Assembly (NCBI GenBank): GCA_018881555.1
Contig: JACAXG010000123.1
Coordinates: 1,530,460 to 1,594,459, forward strand
Length of the DNA stretch: 64,000 nt
Source: Amblyornis subalaris
Lineage: Eukaryota > Chordata > Aves > Passeriformes > Ptilonorhynchidae
Direction of reading: 5' to 3'
The position numbers were made by a program, and so were the translations under genes. A model generated the notes under the pieces. The model was not told the origin of the DNA, did not search any database, and saw nothing but the letters and a program-made list of their open reading frames with translations. Below are positions 24,564 through 37,400 of this stretch, one piece after another (within the stretch, counting starts at the first letter, position 1; each line of letters opens with the position of its first letter).

Positions 24564-25225
24564 CTGTCCAGAAAACAGAGAAGGAAGAGGCATTAAAGTT
24601 CCTTAGCACTTTACCATGTTTATACCAGTGTATCACCAAAAGATATTTACACTCCACTATAAAAATTCTGGGTTTATTTCATACTAAGCAACTCATTCTT
24701 TTATTCAACCTATTGGTACATGACACTAAGGGTAACCAACATCTGTGAAATTGTAAAAACTACTTATTTGGGTTTGTGTCTGTTTGGGGACTTTTTTTGT
24801 GTTTTAATTTTTCAACCAATTAAATATTTTGCTGATCAAAAAAAAAAAGGAAATCTGCTTTCAGAAATGGAAACAGGACAATTTAGATTAGGAAAACTTT
24901 CATTGATTTACAAAATGGTCAGGCATCTCAGAACACATATCAATTTTATCCACTTAATGTTCTAAATTGTGCTTTAGAAGTAACATATGAATTGTACCTT
25001 ACATACAAGTTCCAAAAAATCTATATTCTCTGACATAGAGCAACTTCTTGAACTAGGAATGTCACAGGCTTTAGTTTCTGCATCTGAAAATTGATTTTAA
25101 TACTAGTTTGGCTCAAAGAATTTTGAGAATCCCTTAAAAGTATAAAATGCAAAGTATTTATCATTAGGGAAGTGAGTCATGTTAAAAAAAATCCACACAA
25201 AACTTGCATTAGCCAGTCAAAATAC
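24564..25225 (-). other. WWC2: Intron 6 of WWC2
   Basis: AT-rich intron of 662 bp. Nothing recognised. Confidence 0.9.
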
Positions 25226-25355
25226 CTTCATTAAATCTTGTTTTTCTCTCTCGCCTGAACTTATCGCCTTTCTGATGGACTTCAGTTCCTTCAAGATGGC
25301 CTTGGCCTCACACAGTTCATACCCACTCTGGCCTCCAGACATTTTTCGGTCAATT
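25226..25355 (-). CDS. WWC2: WWC2 exon 6: coiled coil
   Basis: This 130-bp exon encodes fragment residues 158-200: [20 protein letters not shown], then [20 protein letters not shown] and LMK. The short Gly-rich, Tyr-containing segment separates two helical parts. The acceptor is TTTCCACAG. The donor is GTATTT, weaker than consensus at +4 to +6. The exon ends in phase 0. Confidence 0.95.
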
Positions 25356-28300
25356 CTGTGGAAAGAGAGAATATTAATACCAGATAGAAAAAATCATACT
25401 AATATCTCTGCTGTTCTGCTTCAGGCAGAAGCAGAATCAGAGAACAGAAGAGAAGGAGACGAGATACCATTTCCTGCAACCGACATGGAAAGGAAAAACA
25501 TTGAAATCTCCATTCCAATACCACTTAATCCTTGGCAAAAATGTCAAGGAGCAGAGAGTTATTTCTGACAATACTGTCCAAATTCCCATCCCCACCATAA
25601 CTCTGCAGCACAGAAGAAGCTTTTGGGTACACCTTTCAGCCAATTAACTGTTTGTGATCCTTACAGAAGCAGAATTTATTACTAGTAGCATTCTTCTACC
25701 CAAACTCACACTGGGACATGGGCAGACAGGCAAGCTTCTTGGTACTAATCAGCCTTTCTGAGCAGAAACATAACCAGCAGAATTCTTGTCTCAGCTTCCC
25801 TCTAGTTCACCCTAATCCTGGGCATTAACCATCTGGAACAGCTGTTCTGCTCAGCCAGTCACCAGGCTCTCTTTAGTCACAAAATCTCTGGATAATTAAT
25901 ACCATATGTCATACATTCCTGAACTACCAATGATTTTGGAAACTGTAACTTGAAAAATATAAAACTACTGTCCCCTGAATTTAGAGATAAAAAGATGATT
26001 CATTTTAATATTTCCATATTTTCTTCACAAACTATAGTTTGTAAACACATTTGTCTGGTCTCTCGTTTAACTGAATATTTCACAGCATCATGGAAATTAC
26101 TGCAGTTGTGCTTCACAAAATTAAAACCAACACCCATCTTGACAAAAATCAAGCATTTAGTAGAGAAAACACTCTTTTATAATACAATTGGTTTTCCGGT
26201 TTTTATCATCATCCATCATCTTTACTGGACGTTAACAACCTTGTGAGTGAGGAATGAACAAATCAGAAGTGATCTCAAGAATCCCCTGCAAGAACAGCAA
26301 CTTGCACAAAACACCTGTAACTGTATTTTATTTTTCTCCAAGTTTTGGCCACAAAAATATCAAAGTTCTAAAGCAGTCTTTAAGGCTGTGAGCATGTCTG
26401 TTCTCCTTTCTCTACATTGCAGTTTTTGTAGAAACTAAACTGCATCTGTGTAAGAAAATTACCTAGGTGACTCAGCAATCATTCCTATTCAAGGATATAT
26501 TTGTTTCAGCTTGAAAGTTCCTCAAACTCTTTCACAGGCAGGCACCTGCTGTCTGACAACATTCAATTTTTGGTAACTTATCAGGTTGCTAAGGTCAAGT
26601 AGATACAGGATACGCCAACAATTGGGATCATGAATGAACAGTTGGGTAATACACCACATGCTGTCTAGTAATATGACATGCCACATTCAAATTGCAACTG
26701 CTTTATTCTGTCTATAATTAAGATAGACAAGAAGGATCCCTGACATATAAGATATTCCATCATCCTGTTTTAAATTAATGGGATTAGTACTGTTTGAAAG
26801 TGGCTGACTGAATTTTAAAAACAAACGTCCATTGTGCTTCTGTGGAATGTTGTTGACAGTTTCTGAAACATGCTTTGGATTCCTATCAAAATGGCTTGTG
26901 AGCAAGCTGCTTTAAAACAATACTTCATTGTTGAATTAATATAATAAAACCAGCATGATTGGCTAACCTTTAATCCTGGGACAGCAGCATGAGTTTTTAT
27001 TACCTTAAGCTTTAGAATCAATATGTCTTTCTTCTAAATTTTACTACAAATGAGATCCGATTCACAGTTAACTTCAATCAACTATCCTTGCTGGTCTTCA
27101 CATATTTAAATAACAGACAAATCTTACATTTCTGTTCTAGTCAAAGTGAAGGGGATAGAGACTTAACTGGCATCTTCCTAAGGTGCTGAAGATTTTCAGT
27201 TCCCAGTTGATTTCAAACTCTTCATACAAAACCCCCACATTTTTCATCCAGTTTTATATGGCTCTAATGATGATTGGTCACCTCCTGGACCAGATTTTCT
27301 TTCTCACAGTTAAAAAATGCCTGTTTTATAGAACTGATTTATTAAAATACACAGCCAATAGCCTACAAGATACCATGGTTAGAATTGGGAACCAAACTCC
27401 AGTCTCTCAGCTCCAAACACACATGATCTGTCATCCTTTGCAAATCACTTCTCTGCATTTAGTCCTCTGCCTGGATTTTTCCCACCTTTTGCCCATTTTC
27501 TGTATATATTCTGCAAGCTCTCCAGAACAGAGATTATTACTTATTTGGCAGTATCCTGCCAAACACAGGAGGTCCTTAGGAAAAGGGGAAATGTACCCAG
27601 ACAACATTACGCTAATACTGCAACACTGCTTCTGCTACTGGAACTAGTGTGCTAAGAGCAAACAGCTCAGTGTTTTACCCTGTAAATGTATCCTTAATGT
27701 ATGGGTACATACCACAATGTGGAAAACAACTAGCATTAATAAATTTCTCTTCACATTAGTCAAGAAAACACACTTGTTAGCAAGGTTTCCTCTGCAGCAA
27801 GTCCTTTATGGTGACAATTCCAGTAATGTTTAATATTTTAGGGTCTAATTTTGTAAGGCAGGAGCAGCAGGGAGCTCTCAACTGAAAAAAATTCATTCCC
27901 TAGTAATCTAACTGGCTAAATACCCAGAAAGCTCACCCAGTTCAGCACCAGCCCTTTGGACACCAAGGCATACCAGCAACTGGAACAAAGAAAGTCAGGT
28001 TTCTAATCCTCAAATTGTGACTAATTTCAAACCCTGCAGAGTTGTGTACCATTCATACCTCCAAGAACAGCACCCTTCTCTCTCTCTCTTTTGAGCTCAT
28101 GGGAGGGGAAGGAGGAAAGAAAGACCTAATTGCCCTTTCAAAATTAAAAAAAAAAAAATTAGATTGGATACACAAAGCAGCTAATTTTGCCCTCGGGACC
28201 CCTAACCACTGCCTTTCTTTCTGCCTCTTTGCAACACAAGCTACCCCATAGAAAAAAAAATAAGAGGGGAGACAGATTTCTCATGTTAAGATTTGCACAA

Positions 28301-28472
28301 GAGGTTTGCCATTTCTNCAGATTTCTCGTTTCCTAACTACAACAGAAAGAGTTATTAGATTCTCCTTTTCCCCCAGAATAATTCTCTCAGATAAAACAGA
28401 TTCAATTCCATGCCAAAGAAAAGAAATCAGGTGACTGAATTCAGTCAGTTTCTACTATTTTCTTTTACTCAC
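25356..28472 (-). other. WWC2: Intron 5 of WWC2
   Basis: AT-rich intron of 3.1 kb with a CT-rich run near 28077-28091. A 154-codon open frame on the plus strand at 27183-27647 has no recognisable similarity (see rejected items). No gene found. Confidence 0.87.
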
Positions 28473-28552
28473 TGTTGCAGTGTTTCAAAGCCCCGTTCCT
28501 TGTACAGCAGCTCTTGCTTCATCTGAGAGAGTTCCCTCTTCAGCTTCTTAAC
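28473..28552 (-). CDS. WWC2: WWC2 exon 5: coiled coil
   Basis: This 80-bp exon encodes fragment residues 131-156, beginning VKKLKRELSQMKQELLYKE and ending FETLQ, with a Gln codon split into exon 6. Leu, Met and Phe fall at heptad-like spacing amid Lys and Glu, as in a coiled coil. The acceptor (AACACACAAG) has a weak pyrimidine tract; the donor is GTGAGT. Phases agree on both sides. Confidence 0.95.
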
Positions 28553-31500
28553 CTTGTGTGTTAAATCAAAGCAAGAATTAGAAAATTCCTCTTGTTAAAT
28601 GATGTAACACATGGCTTTGAACAATTAATGTATGCTCTACATCAGATGAGAGAAAAAGAGTAAATTGCTCTACTGACACACATTAAAAAAAAGAAGGATC
28701 TGTTCTCTTCCTGATGTCTATGGGCAACATGCTTTAGTTTTAAGGGACACAAGCAGATTAAATCACATTCCTTATTTGTATTGATACCACACTGTGTTAT
28801 TAAACCTGAGAGAACTTTAACAAGTAATTTACTTCTCACTTGTTAAGCATGCAGTCCAACTGTCCTACAGGGACATGCCTGTTTACTTTCAGTTTTATTA
28901 TATTTTCACTTTTTAATTCCTGGAAGCTCTTAAGTCATTTGCACTGTAAAAGAGAAAATGGACTCCTCTTTTTCCCTATGAACCATCCTTTCTTACAAAG
29001 CTTTACAGACATGGGATCCCTAAATATATAATTCACACTCATTTAATCCAAAGACAACAATCACTAAACACATTTTAATCACAAATATATGTGTGTACTT
29101 AATAGAAAAGTCTTTGGAAAAACATTCCCTACTTTCCCTAAATTTGCATGGTCAATTGCTTCTTAACCTTAATATTGGTATTTCAGATGTCAGCAAATTT
29201 GAGTACCCTACAAAATATTTATGAATCAAGATTAAATAAAAAAATCCTACAATTAACTTTTAATGTCATGTTTCCCAAATGTATGAAACAAAGTTTTAGG
29301 ATTGCCTAAAAATGAATGTACTTAAACACAAATTAATCATCAGCATACCCATAGAGACAAATGCCTCCTTGAAGTGTGGAGTCCAAGATTTTGGTATTTA
29401 TACATATATATCTGGCTCATTTGCACTCTACATACTAGCCAGATATTGTTAGGCTTTCTAGTTTTCCAATCATTAAGGTGAAAAAAGGAAAAGCTAGAAG
29501 TCTCCTGCTGTCACCTACCTCTGTAAAATTCTTGCTTGTTTTTATAAGCTCCTCAGATATTCAACTCTTTTGAAAAATTTATTATATTAATATCAAGAAT
29601 TTAGACCACTTTAACTGAAACTAATTTCAAAATATCTCTCCAAGATATTTTGTATCCAAATCCCCCTAGACTTCCTACTGGCTGATATTCTTCAAATAAA
29701 AAAATAAATAAAAGTGCAATTCCCAACATGCCAGGTGACTAACAGCACTCTGCATCAGCAGCTGCTGCAGCTTTCCAAGAGACTTAAAATGTTTTAAATT
29801 TCTAAAATAACTAGTGATTTGCACAGTCCTTGTAGAGGTTTGTGAATGATACTTAGACACTCCAGTTTGCAGTTTCTGGCTAATGAATAATTTCTGTGAC
29901 AGAAATAAAATGTTTTTAATGTCCATTTTCTTCAAAGCAAAGTCTGTTCTCTGGATGAGGGGTTAGGTTCAGGCTTTTGGAAACTATCATCACTAGTTGC
30001 TTTACTTGACAGAAAACTGTTTTTATTTTGACCATACTGAATAGTTAGCATGATAAATAGACAGTGTCTCTAAGTATACATTCAGTGTTCCTTAACTATT
30101 TTCTCCTTGACTAGTGCAAAAACCCCAAGAATAATTTCTCAAGTGTTCTGATCAAGGTTAAGAAAAATGAACAGATATCACCTCTATGTTCCAGCTAAGG
30201 TGATACGCAAAATATAAAGCAAGACCAAATTTTTCTGAAAAATAAAGAATGGCTAAACTTTTTTCTTTCAAAATCAGAAACGTGTATTTATATTAATGGC
30301 AGAAGGCACACTTGATTTCAACTTAGAGGATTGGACCTCTCAGAAACTCTCACACTTTTCCTCAAAATCATCTTCTGAGTGTCCTCTGCTGTACTTCATC
30401 ATCATTTCATTATCAAGAAATGTGAGTTGGGAGCATTATCTTAGAAGAATGTGACCTACATCATAATATAGCATCAGTGTTTACTGCATCATACCTGCAT
30501 TAAACTGTTCTTAGGTTCCTTGTCTTCTCCTTCAAAACACTCACATAATTTCTGTTTTTTCACAACTCTTCACTTGTTTTAACATTCACCCCCTTCCTAC
30601 TACTTCTGCACATCATCTTCAGTCACCCAACAGGTCTCTCTTTCCTTCTCCTAACTGCATCTTCAAGCACTTCTCCTGTGCTAAGCCCTTTTTATTCCCA
30701 GCACTTGAGTACTAATGGAACAACATAACCACCCTCCCCAGCCCCACCACCCCTTGTTATTTTATAAAGGTGGATTCCCTACTCACTTGCTGCATATGGA
30801 TAAAACTTATTGTGATCACATATGCTTTGTGCTGTTCAAGTTATCTTACTGATTACTAATTGAGACCCCAAACGGCCCCACTCAAAGTCCACTGCAGGAT
30901 CAGATCCCTCAGTTTTAATCTGGTGAGAAAGATCTTTCCTCTGCTTATTTCATTTAAATGCTGTCTGATTTCTGTCATTTTTTTTCCATGACCTATTGCA
31001 CAATAGGAATTCCTGTATCCAGAAGGCTCCATATGCATATATTACACACAGCTAATTAGGAAAAGGCCAAAGGCCAAGTCAGAACTTCCTCGAATGCTGT
31101 TTTCCCCCTCCAGCCACCGTTAACCTGATGATANCAGTAAGCCTCAGATACTGTGAGACAGAGAAACAGGTTTAGTACAACTGATCTAACAATGTGCAAA
31201 TTCTAAGTAGCTGGCTAACAGCTTACTAATGACTAACTTTGTATCTCATTAAGTCCATGCATGCATATACTGCAAAACGCCCAAAGTTGGCGTATTAGCA
31301 AGCATCCTCAAACATTCAAATACGGGTAAACTATGATAACAGCCATACCTGTCTTGCCATCTTCCATGACAACCACTTTCCAGCCCTAGCATCACAAGGT
31401 TCCACTTTTCCTTATCTCAATTTTCATATCCAGTGGCTTTGGATGACAACATACTTTATGCTGATACAGATACTCTCAGAGTGCATCCTTCTAAACTCTG

Positions 31501-33162
31501 CAGACAAGATTCAAGTCACCTATTTTAGGCACATATGCAGGACTTTGCAATGCCAATAAATCAGGTGTTGGGAACCAGAAGGCTATTAGGCTCCTTGACT
31601 CCAAGAAACAATGAAGAGNGGAAAGCGCCTCCAAAAAGTGAATGACTGCGATTAACACATCTGACTCTCTCATTGGTAAGTAAATGGTACATCTGCAGTC
31701 CATGGTAATGGGAAAAATTAGCACAGGACCATGACTGAATTTTCCCCTTTGACTTGTAGATGACAATATTTATATTTTGCCGTGTGTTCTGTTCTTCAAC
31801 AACATTGTTAATTTCCTAAATATATTGGTGATTGCCTCGCCAAAGGGAACATCTGTTACTCCTCCACTTTTAGAGAAGTAACAGTTTACTCTGTTACTAC
31901 TCCACTTTTAGAAAGAAGCTATTGCCTTGTCTCTTTTTTCTTGTTCCTGAGGGGGTCCTTACTGCTGTTGATTCTCCCTGGTAAGCTCACAAAATTTTTC
32001 TTCCCACTTCCTTCATTCAAACAAGTTCCGTCACTAACCACCGTCCCCTTTGCCTTAACAGATAAGGCACTACAAATTGGAATTGGTAAGGATGAACAGG
32101 TGTGCAAGTAGTCAGGAGGGGAACATCCAGACACGAGTTTTAGAGTGCATTCCATCCCTGATTTATATGGGGTTTTAAAAGTTTAATGAGCTATTCCACA
32201 GTTCCTTTTAAACATTAATTGTTTAGATTGCTAATCACAACTCTTACTCCAGGTGAAGGAGTATGTTACTCTCTGAGGCTTCAATGGGTGCTGCTCTGTG
32301 CAGAAACCAGGAGAGGGCAATGGAAGAGCTGAGTAAATGCTGTCACTTGTGCTGCTTCTGCTCCCCTAGAGTCTGTATTCCAGCTCGCATGGGAGAACTA
32401 GGCTGTGAGGTGCTGTCTTTTTAACCTGCATGGTGTGATGTAATTTTTTTCATTACTAAGTACAGAAAGTCTAGGTTATCCATAAAGCATTATATACCAC
32501 AGCTGAAATAAATGAAATCTCTGTAGATACTTTAAATGTCTTCCACACCATTTCTTCCTTATTCAAGATAAATTCACTAGGGACTAACCTGTGAATGGAA
32601 GTTCTTTATATGGAGTCTGTTATTGACTGTACCGATAATAGATTTGTGTTCATTAGCAAAATCAAAATGCAAACACAAACTTTCATCCTTGATCTGAACT
32701 GTTCCATTTTGACAAAACAGAGAGAGGTTTCACACCATTATTGGAAATGTTTCTCAAACCAACAGAAACTTCTGAGGCAGTTCAAGTAGCTAATGATGCA
32801 TTTCTCACAGAAGAAAGGTTGTGTAAAACCAGTCATCTAGTTGCAGCTCACCTTAGTCTACTATTTTCTTATTTTTACTCTTCATTTTAATAACAAAAGC
32901 ATACAACTGAAAATAGATATCAGATTTATTTAAACCCTCATCAAATTAGAATATCTGTCGAAGTTTCCAAAAAATGTGTTATCTGAAAGTACCAGAGACA
33001 GCTTTAAAAATTAATTTTAAACCTCTGAATGGTATCTAATTAGAATATTAGGAGGTTTCAGTACCAGGGTACAAGACACACCTACTAGTTCAAGCTATGC
33101 TTATTCTATAGTCATAAACTTGGCAGACAGAATTCAAATGAACATGAGTTAAGGACTCTCAC
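28553..33162 (-). other. WWC2: Intron 4 of WWC2
   Basis: AT-rich intron of 4.6 kb with a short tandem duplication near 31852-31918 (listed) and Ns at 31134 and 31619. No gene found. Confidence 0.87.
31852..31918. repeat. Imperfect two-copy tandem duplication
   Basis: CTGTTACTCCTCCACTTTTA recurs about 38 bp later as CTGTTACTACTCCACTTTTA, each copy followed by GA-rich sequence. One substitution separates the shared 20-mers. Confidence 0.88.
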
Positions 33163-33239
33163 CCTTAATCTTGTAGTGGAGATTTCAGCCTTCAAAATGT
33201 CAGGGTCATACTTTGTGCTTGACGAAGAGCCTGAAAACA
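33163..33239 (-). CDS. WWC2: WWC2 exon 4 (long form)
   Basis: This 77-bp exon encodes fragment residues 106-130: FSGSSSSTKYDPDILKAEIS, then TTRLR. With the last base of exon 3 it restores Leu-Phe-Ser-Gly-Ser, the order I expect for WWC2, which is why I start it at 33239, after AAAAAG. A second AG nine bases downstream (TTTTCAG) would start the exon at 33230 and replace Leu-Phe-Ser-Gly with Cys in frame. The donor is GTGAGA and the exon ends in phase 0. The product continues the coiled-coil region. Confidence 0.93.
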
Positions 33240-34254
33240 CTTTTTAAAAAGACAAAAAAAGACAAATAGTTAAGTACTTTTAAATCCCTAATTAGTCCCT
33301 TCCTTGATGAATCCACATTGATCCTAGAATGCGCACAAAACCAGAATACTTTAAAAGCAAGCCTTTTATAGAGCAGTCATCATTGCAGCATGGCAATAAT
33401 TACTGTATAATCAAAATGTCCCATTTTTTTTCCCCTACCACTATATGGTATCCCTCCTCATTTACTTTTCCTAGGATCCTAAAGTAGTACTTCATTCTCC
33501 TCGACTTTCTAGTACTTCTTTTCTATTCCTATTCTTCTAGCTGAGCCATCTTGCAATCACTTCCTTCCTGAAAGTTTTAATTTCTGAGGAGATCTCTGGA
33601 AAGCAGAAGATTTATTCAGAAGCCTCAAGGAAGGCTGAAGCTCCTTTATTCAGCCTTTGGAAGATCTGGCACTCAGTTCTTCCAAAGATGTACATGCTCC
33701 TTTCATACATTATCTACTTCTAAGAGAGGTGTTTGGCCAAGAACAGGCCTCTGACCATGCTTTACCAGATGCCGATTCCCTGCCCAATACTGCAACCTGT
33801 ATCTCTACTTCACCTCTGGTCACAGCACACAGGCTACAAAATTATTGTCTGCTCTTCTTATCAATCAGCAACACATTCCCTTCTTGGTCTACTGCAGACA
33901 CCTGTCAGCACAGAAGGGTCATTTCATTATGCAGCCAGGAAGGCAAGAGATCCTATTTACTTTGAAACTGGATTTGGCAGAATTTTGTCTCGACAAACTG
34001 CATGACAAAATGGATTTCAAAGCGAACTGCTCTAAATCACGGCTCAAAGGAGTTCAATTGTATCAGAGAGAAGAGGGTTATCTCCAGCAGTATATCTTTA
34101 TATTAAACAAATAAATAATGTAAAGATGCTAGCTCTAAAAAAGCCAGAGTACAAGGTGTTCCTAGCAAACCTTGAAAACTTATCCTAAAGAGAAACAGGA
34201 TCCCCTGCAAGGCACAGATCAAAGAAGTTACATAGTATTCTCTACTGTACTTAC
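33240..34254 (-). other. WWC2: Intron 3 of WWC2
   Basis: Intron of 1.0 kb (1,015 bp, if the upstream acceptor of exon 4 is used). Three overlapping plus-strand open frames at 33657-34114 show no family resemblance. Nothing else seen. Confidence 0.88.
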
Positions 34255-34458
34255 AGCTTGTACGAGAGCTCGATTTTTCTTTGTAGGCACCATTCAACCG
34301 TACATACTCATCCAGTGCAAGTGCTAGTCTCTGTTCTTTCACCTGGTACAGTTCCTTCTGAGTACTGAGAGCATCCTGGGCTATTGTAAGATAATCTTTT
34401 AACATTCTCTCTTGTTCTTGCCGCCATTGTTTCCTGGGATCTTCTATTTGTGTTGTTT
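34255..34458 (-). CDS. WWC2: WWC2 exon 3: end of WW2 and start of coiled coil
   Basis: This 204-bp exon encodes fragment residues 38-104. It opens with [11 protein letters not shown], the last strand of WW2. The position that is the second signature Trp in most WW domains is Ile here, as I recall is usual for WW2 of this family. A charged helical stretch follows ([37 protein letters not shown]), predicted coiled coil. The exon ends in a Ser-rich SSSRTS segment. The acceptor is TCCTATAAAG after a pyrimidine-rich tract; the donor is GTAAGT. It ends after one base (T) of a codon finished in exon 4, where acceptor choice decides whether that codon is Leu or Cys. Confidence 0.96.
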
Positions 34459-37400
34459 CTTTATAGGAGGAAAAGAAATTATTTAAATAAACCTCTGCTG
34501 AAACCTGTTGACAACTAAAATTGCTTCTCTACCTGTAATCCACAGTTAGAGAAGTCTAAGCCATAGTTTGCTTTGGTTACTAAGCAGATGCTTCACTTCC
34601 TCCACCACAATAGCACGTGTAAGAAACAGTATTCAAGGGATCAGTTGCAAAATTAGAAATTTTGCAATTAGAAATTAGAGCAAAATAGGCAAATGCTTAT
34701 GCAGACCATTCCCATGTTGTCAACCTTGAATTGGCAACATCCTAAAGCTCAAAAAAAAAAGTTTTTTGCATCAGAGTATTTGGAAATAATGCCATCAACG
34801 AAGTCTTTCAATGACATCTTAAAACAATGCATTTCTGAACAAAAATTGAAAGCAATCTTAGCTATTACACTTTTTCAACTCCCTTCCTCCCCACTTCATC
34901 ATTTTTTACAGCCATATGTTAGTCATGTTTTTAGTGGTTATCTCTCTCCTTTCACTCTACAAAAACAATTTTATCTTTCCCCCTGTAACTGAACTAATAG
35001 ATCATTAACTCTCCAGCTCACCTCACTAACTCTATCCCCATCCCTGCTAAGCATCTGATCCAATACACAGCTGTCCTTTATGGTCAATAAACAGAGAGGG
35101 CTGCCCTCAGAGGGTACTTCCATCTGTGAAGACAGGTGTCCAAGATGTGTGGGACCAAACTGCTTTCTTGAGGTGTCTCCTTCTTTTCACTGACTACTTA
35201 GGTAACATAAATGGTAGCATTTTAACAGCCACACAGAATACAAACTTGCACAGGATACATAGACAAGAGGATCAGATATAACAGAGTGGTATATATCAAG
35301 AAGGTATATTATAGGATCAATCTAACTGTAGGTTTTAAGATTTTATTTTTCATGTAAACATACAAAGAGGATTATATATGGTTGAATGTTCAACCTTTTC
35401 AATATTTCCTGACTTAGTTCAGCACTTTTTGAAGCTGTACAATGAATATTCTTCCTTTAATGCTGTACTAAGTATAAAAACATTCTCATAAGACATAGAA
35501 TTGAAAAGTCTGAAGTCTAAATGCAAAAGTGCACCACTTTTCCTAAGTTACATACTGTAAATCTGCATAGATCTACAGAGATAAAAGGTAACATTCAGTA
35601 CCAAAATATTTAAGTGCAAAGTATTCACTTCAGAATTTTTCTGCAGAGGGAGGAGGCATGTTTATTCTCTGGGTTAGATTTCTGCCACTTCAGTCCTCCG
35701 AATTGCTTTACTGTGGGAACCAATGCAGGGGGGAAAAATGGGAACAAGTGGCTGAAGACACGGAGAGAAAAACTGCAGCAGAACCAATGTGATTGCTCTA
35801 AACTGTAGCTGAAGTGCACTCTTGGGAGAAGGCACTCTTTCAACTCCATATAAGAAAACAGATTTTGTAACAGCAAAACTGATAAGGACAGGTTCTGGTT
35901 AATAACAGATTATTGGTTAATTTCCAATACTAACTACAGTTTTTCAAAAGCCTTTTCTCCCGTTAATATCACAAACAAAAAGGCATGCAAAGAAAAAGCA
36001 TCCCATAAAACAAACCCCATAGAATCCTATGGGGATTCTGACAATCTCTATGGAACTACCAATGCTTTAAAAAACAATTAAATACATAAACACCCTTCCT
36101 CCACCATTTACAAATGTGACATTTCTACTCGGGAAAGGCATTTCTTAGATGTGCACAATGGATGCATAGAGAGTAAACCCACATAAACCCAAGAGTGGTG
36201 CATAAAAGATTAAAGTCGAAAAGCTTTATACACAGTTGGTTTTCCAATAACCCCAACAGGAACACTCTCTCAAAAAAACTAACTACAGCTACCAACACAC
36301 ATACACATATATCCATATGTGTATAGCCACCTGCTCTTTTACACAAAGATATTGGGCACCCAAAGAAGCAAATCAATACCTTTTCTCTCCTAAATGGTCA
36401 ACACATGTTCCTATCTGTGCCCATTTATTGTTGTTGTGCTTTAACACACCCCACATTCACAGTTATTTACACAAGATAAGAAGTGCTGGTTTTCAGAGTT
36501 GTCCTTTTTGTGAAGCAGGATGAAGAGCATGAAGCAGGATTCTCACGGGTCAATGATCAAATACGATAAATGCAGTTATGGTGGGTTTTTAGATGAATGT
36601 AATGATGCGATTGTGTTTTAAGAGTGCAACCAGCAGACATCAAATAATCTTACAAGATTGGAAGGTCTCATCTTCGAGCATGTTGTAGGTAATTGCTTTG
36701 TAGGTTTTAAGTGAGGATTGCTCAACATGCAGCCCAAAGACCAAATGTAGCCTGCAGAGCTCTAAAACGTGGCCTACAGATGCCCTGTCCTTGTGACTGC
36801 AAGAGAAGGACAAAGCTGATCAACAGCAGATTATTTTGTATTGCTGACAAATACAATCAAACATTTCCTTTTTGCCTCTCCAAGCTGCAAGCACAAAACA
36901 ATACTATGATTATATGAGCTAACATCTTTTATACTGATAGTCATAAATGAGTTAAAGGTGACCCTGTATTTCAAAAATTGCACACTGTAACTTCAGCATA
37001 CCAAGGTTTGGGTATTTGCCTATGTAGGTACATTGACTGGTCTCAGTCAATTCTATCTGCATGTATTTATTCCAGAACAAATGCTCAGTTGTGAAAATAC
37101 ATCACCATGAAAAAAGGAAAGCAGTGTGGAATGACTATCCTAGAATTGTTACTGAACTTTTACCAGAGAGGACTCTGAAGTATTTTACACTGTACTCTTC
37201 TTAAATATTATGAATTTAAAAAACCAAAAAAGCATATCACTTGTCTGGCAAGTTGTTCATATGTATCTATATTTCTAAAAACGTGCTTGTATAGCAGCAC
37301 CATATGTTTGTTCATCTATATTTTTCAGTTGTCTCAATTTTCATCAGTAGGTTCACCTCACAGATGAAAAAAAAACCCCTAAGACAGAACTATGGATGAT

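Noticed and set aside
27183..27647. A 154-codon plus-strand open frame in intron 5
   Set aside because: Its composition is that of random AT-rich intron. It shows no known domain, no promoter and no splice or codon-use support.
36700..36790. A second possible hAT-like end (CAGCCCAAAGACCAAATGTAG)
   Set aside because: The likeness to the GCGGCCCGCGGGCC-type terminal blocks of some hAT elements is too weak to call.
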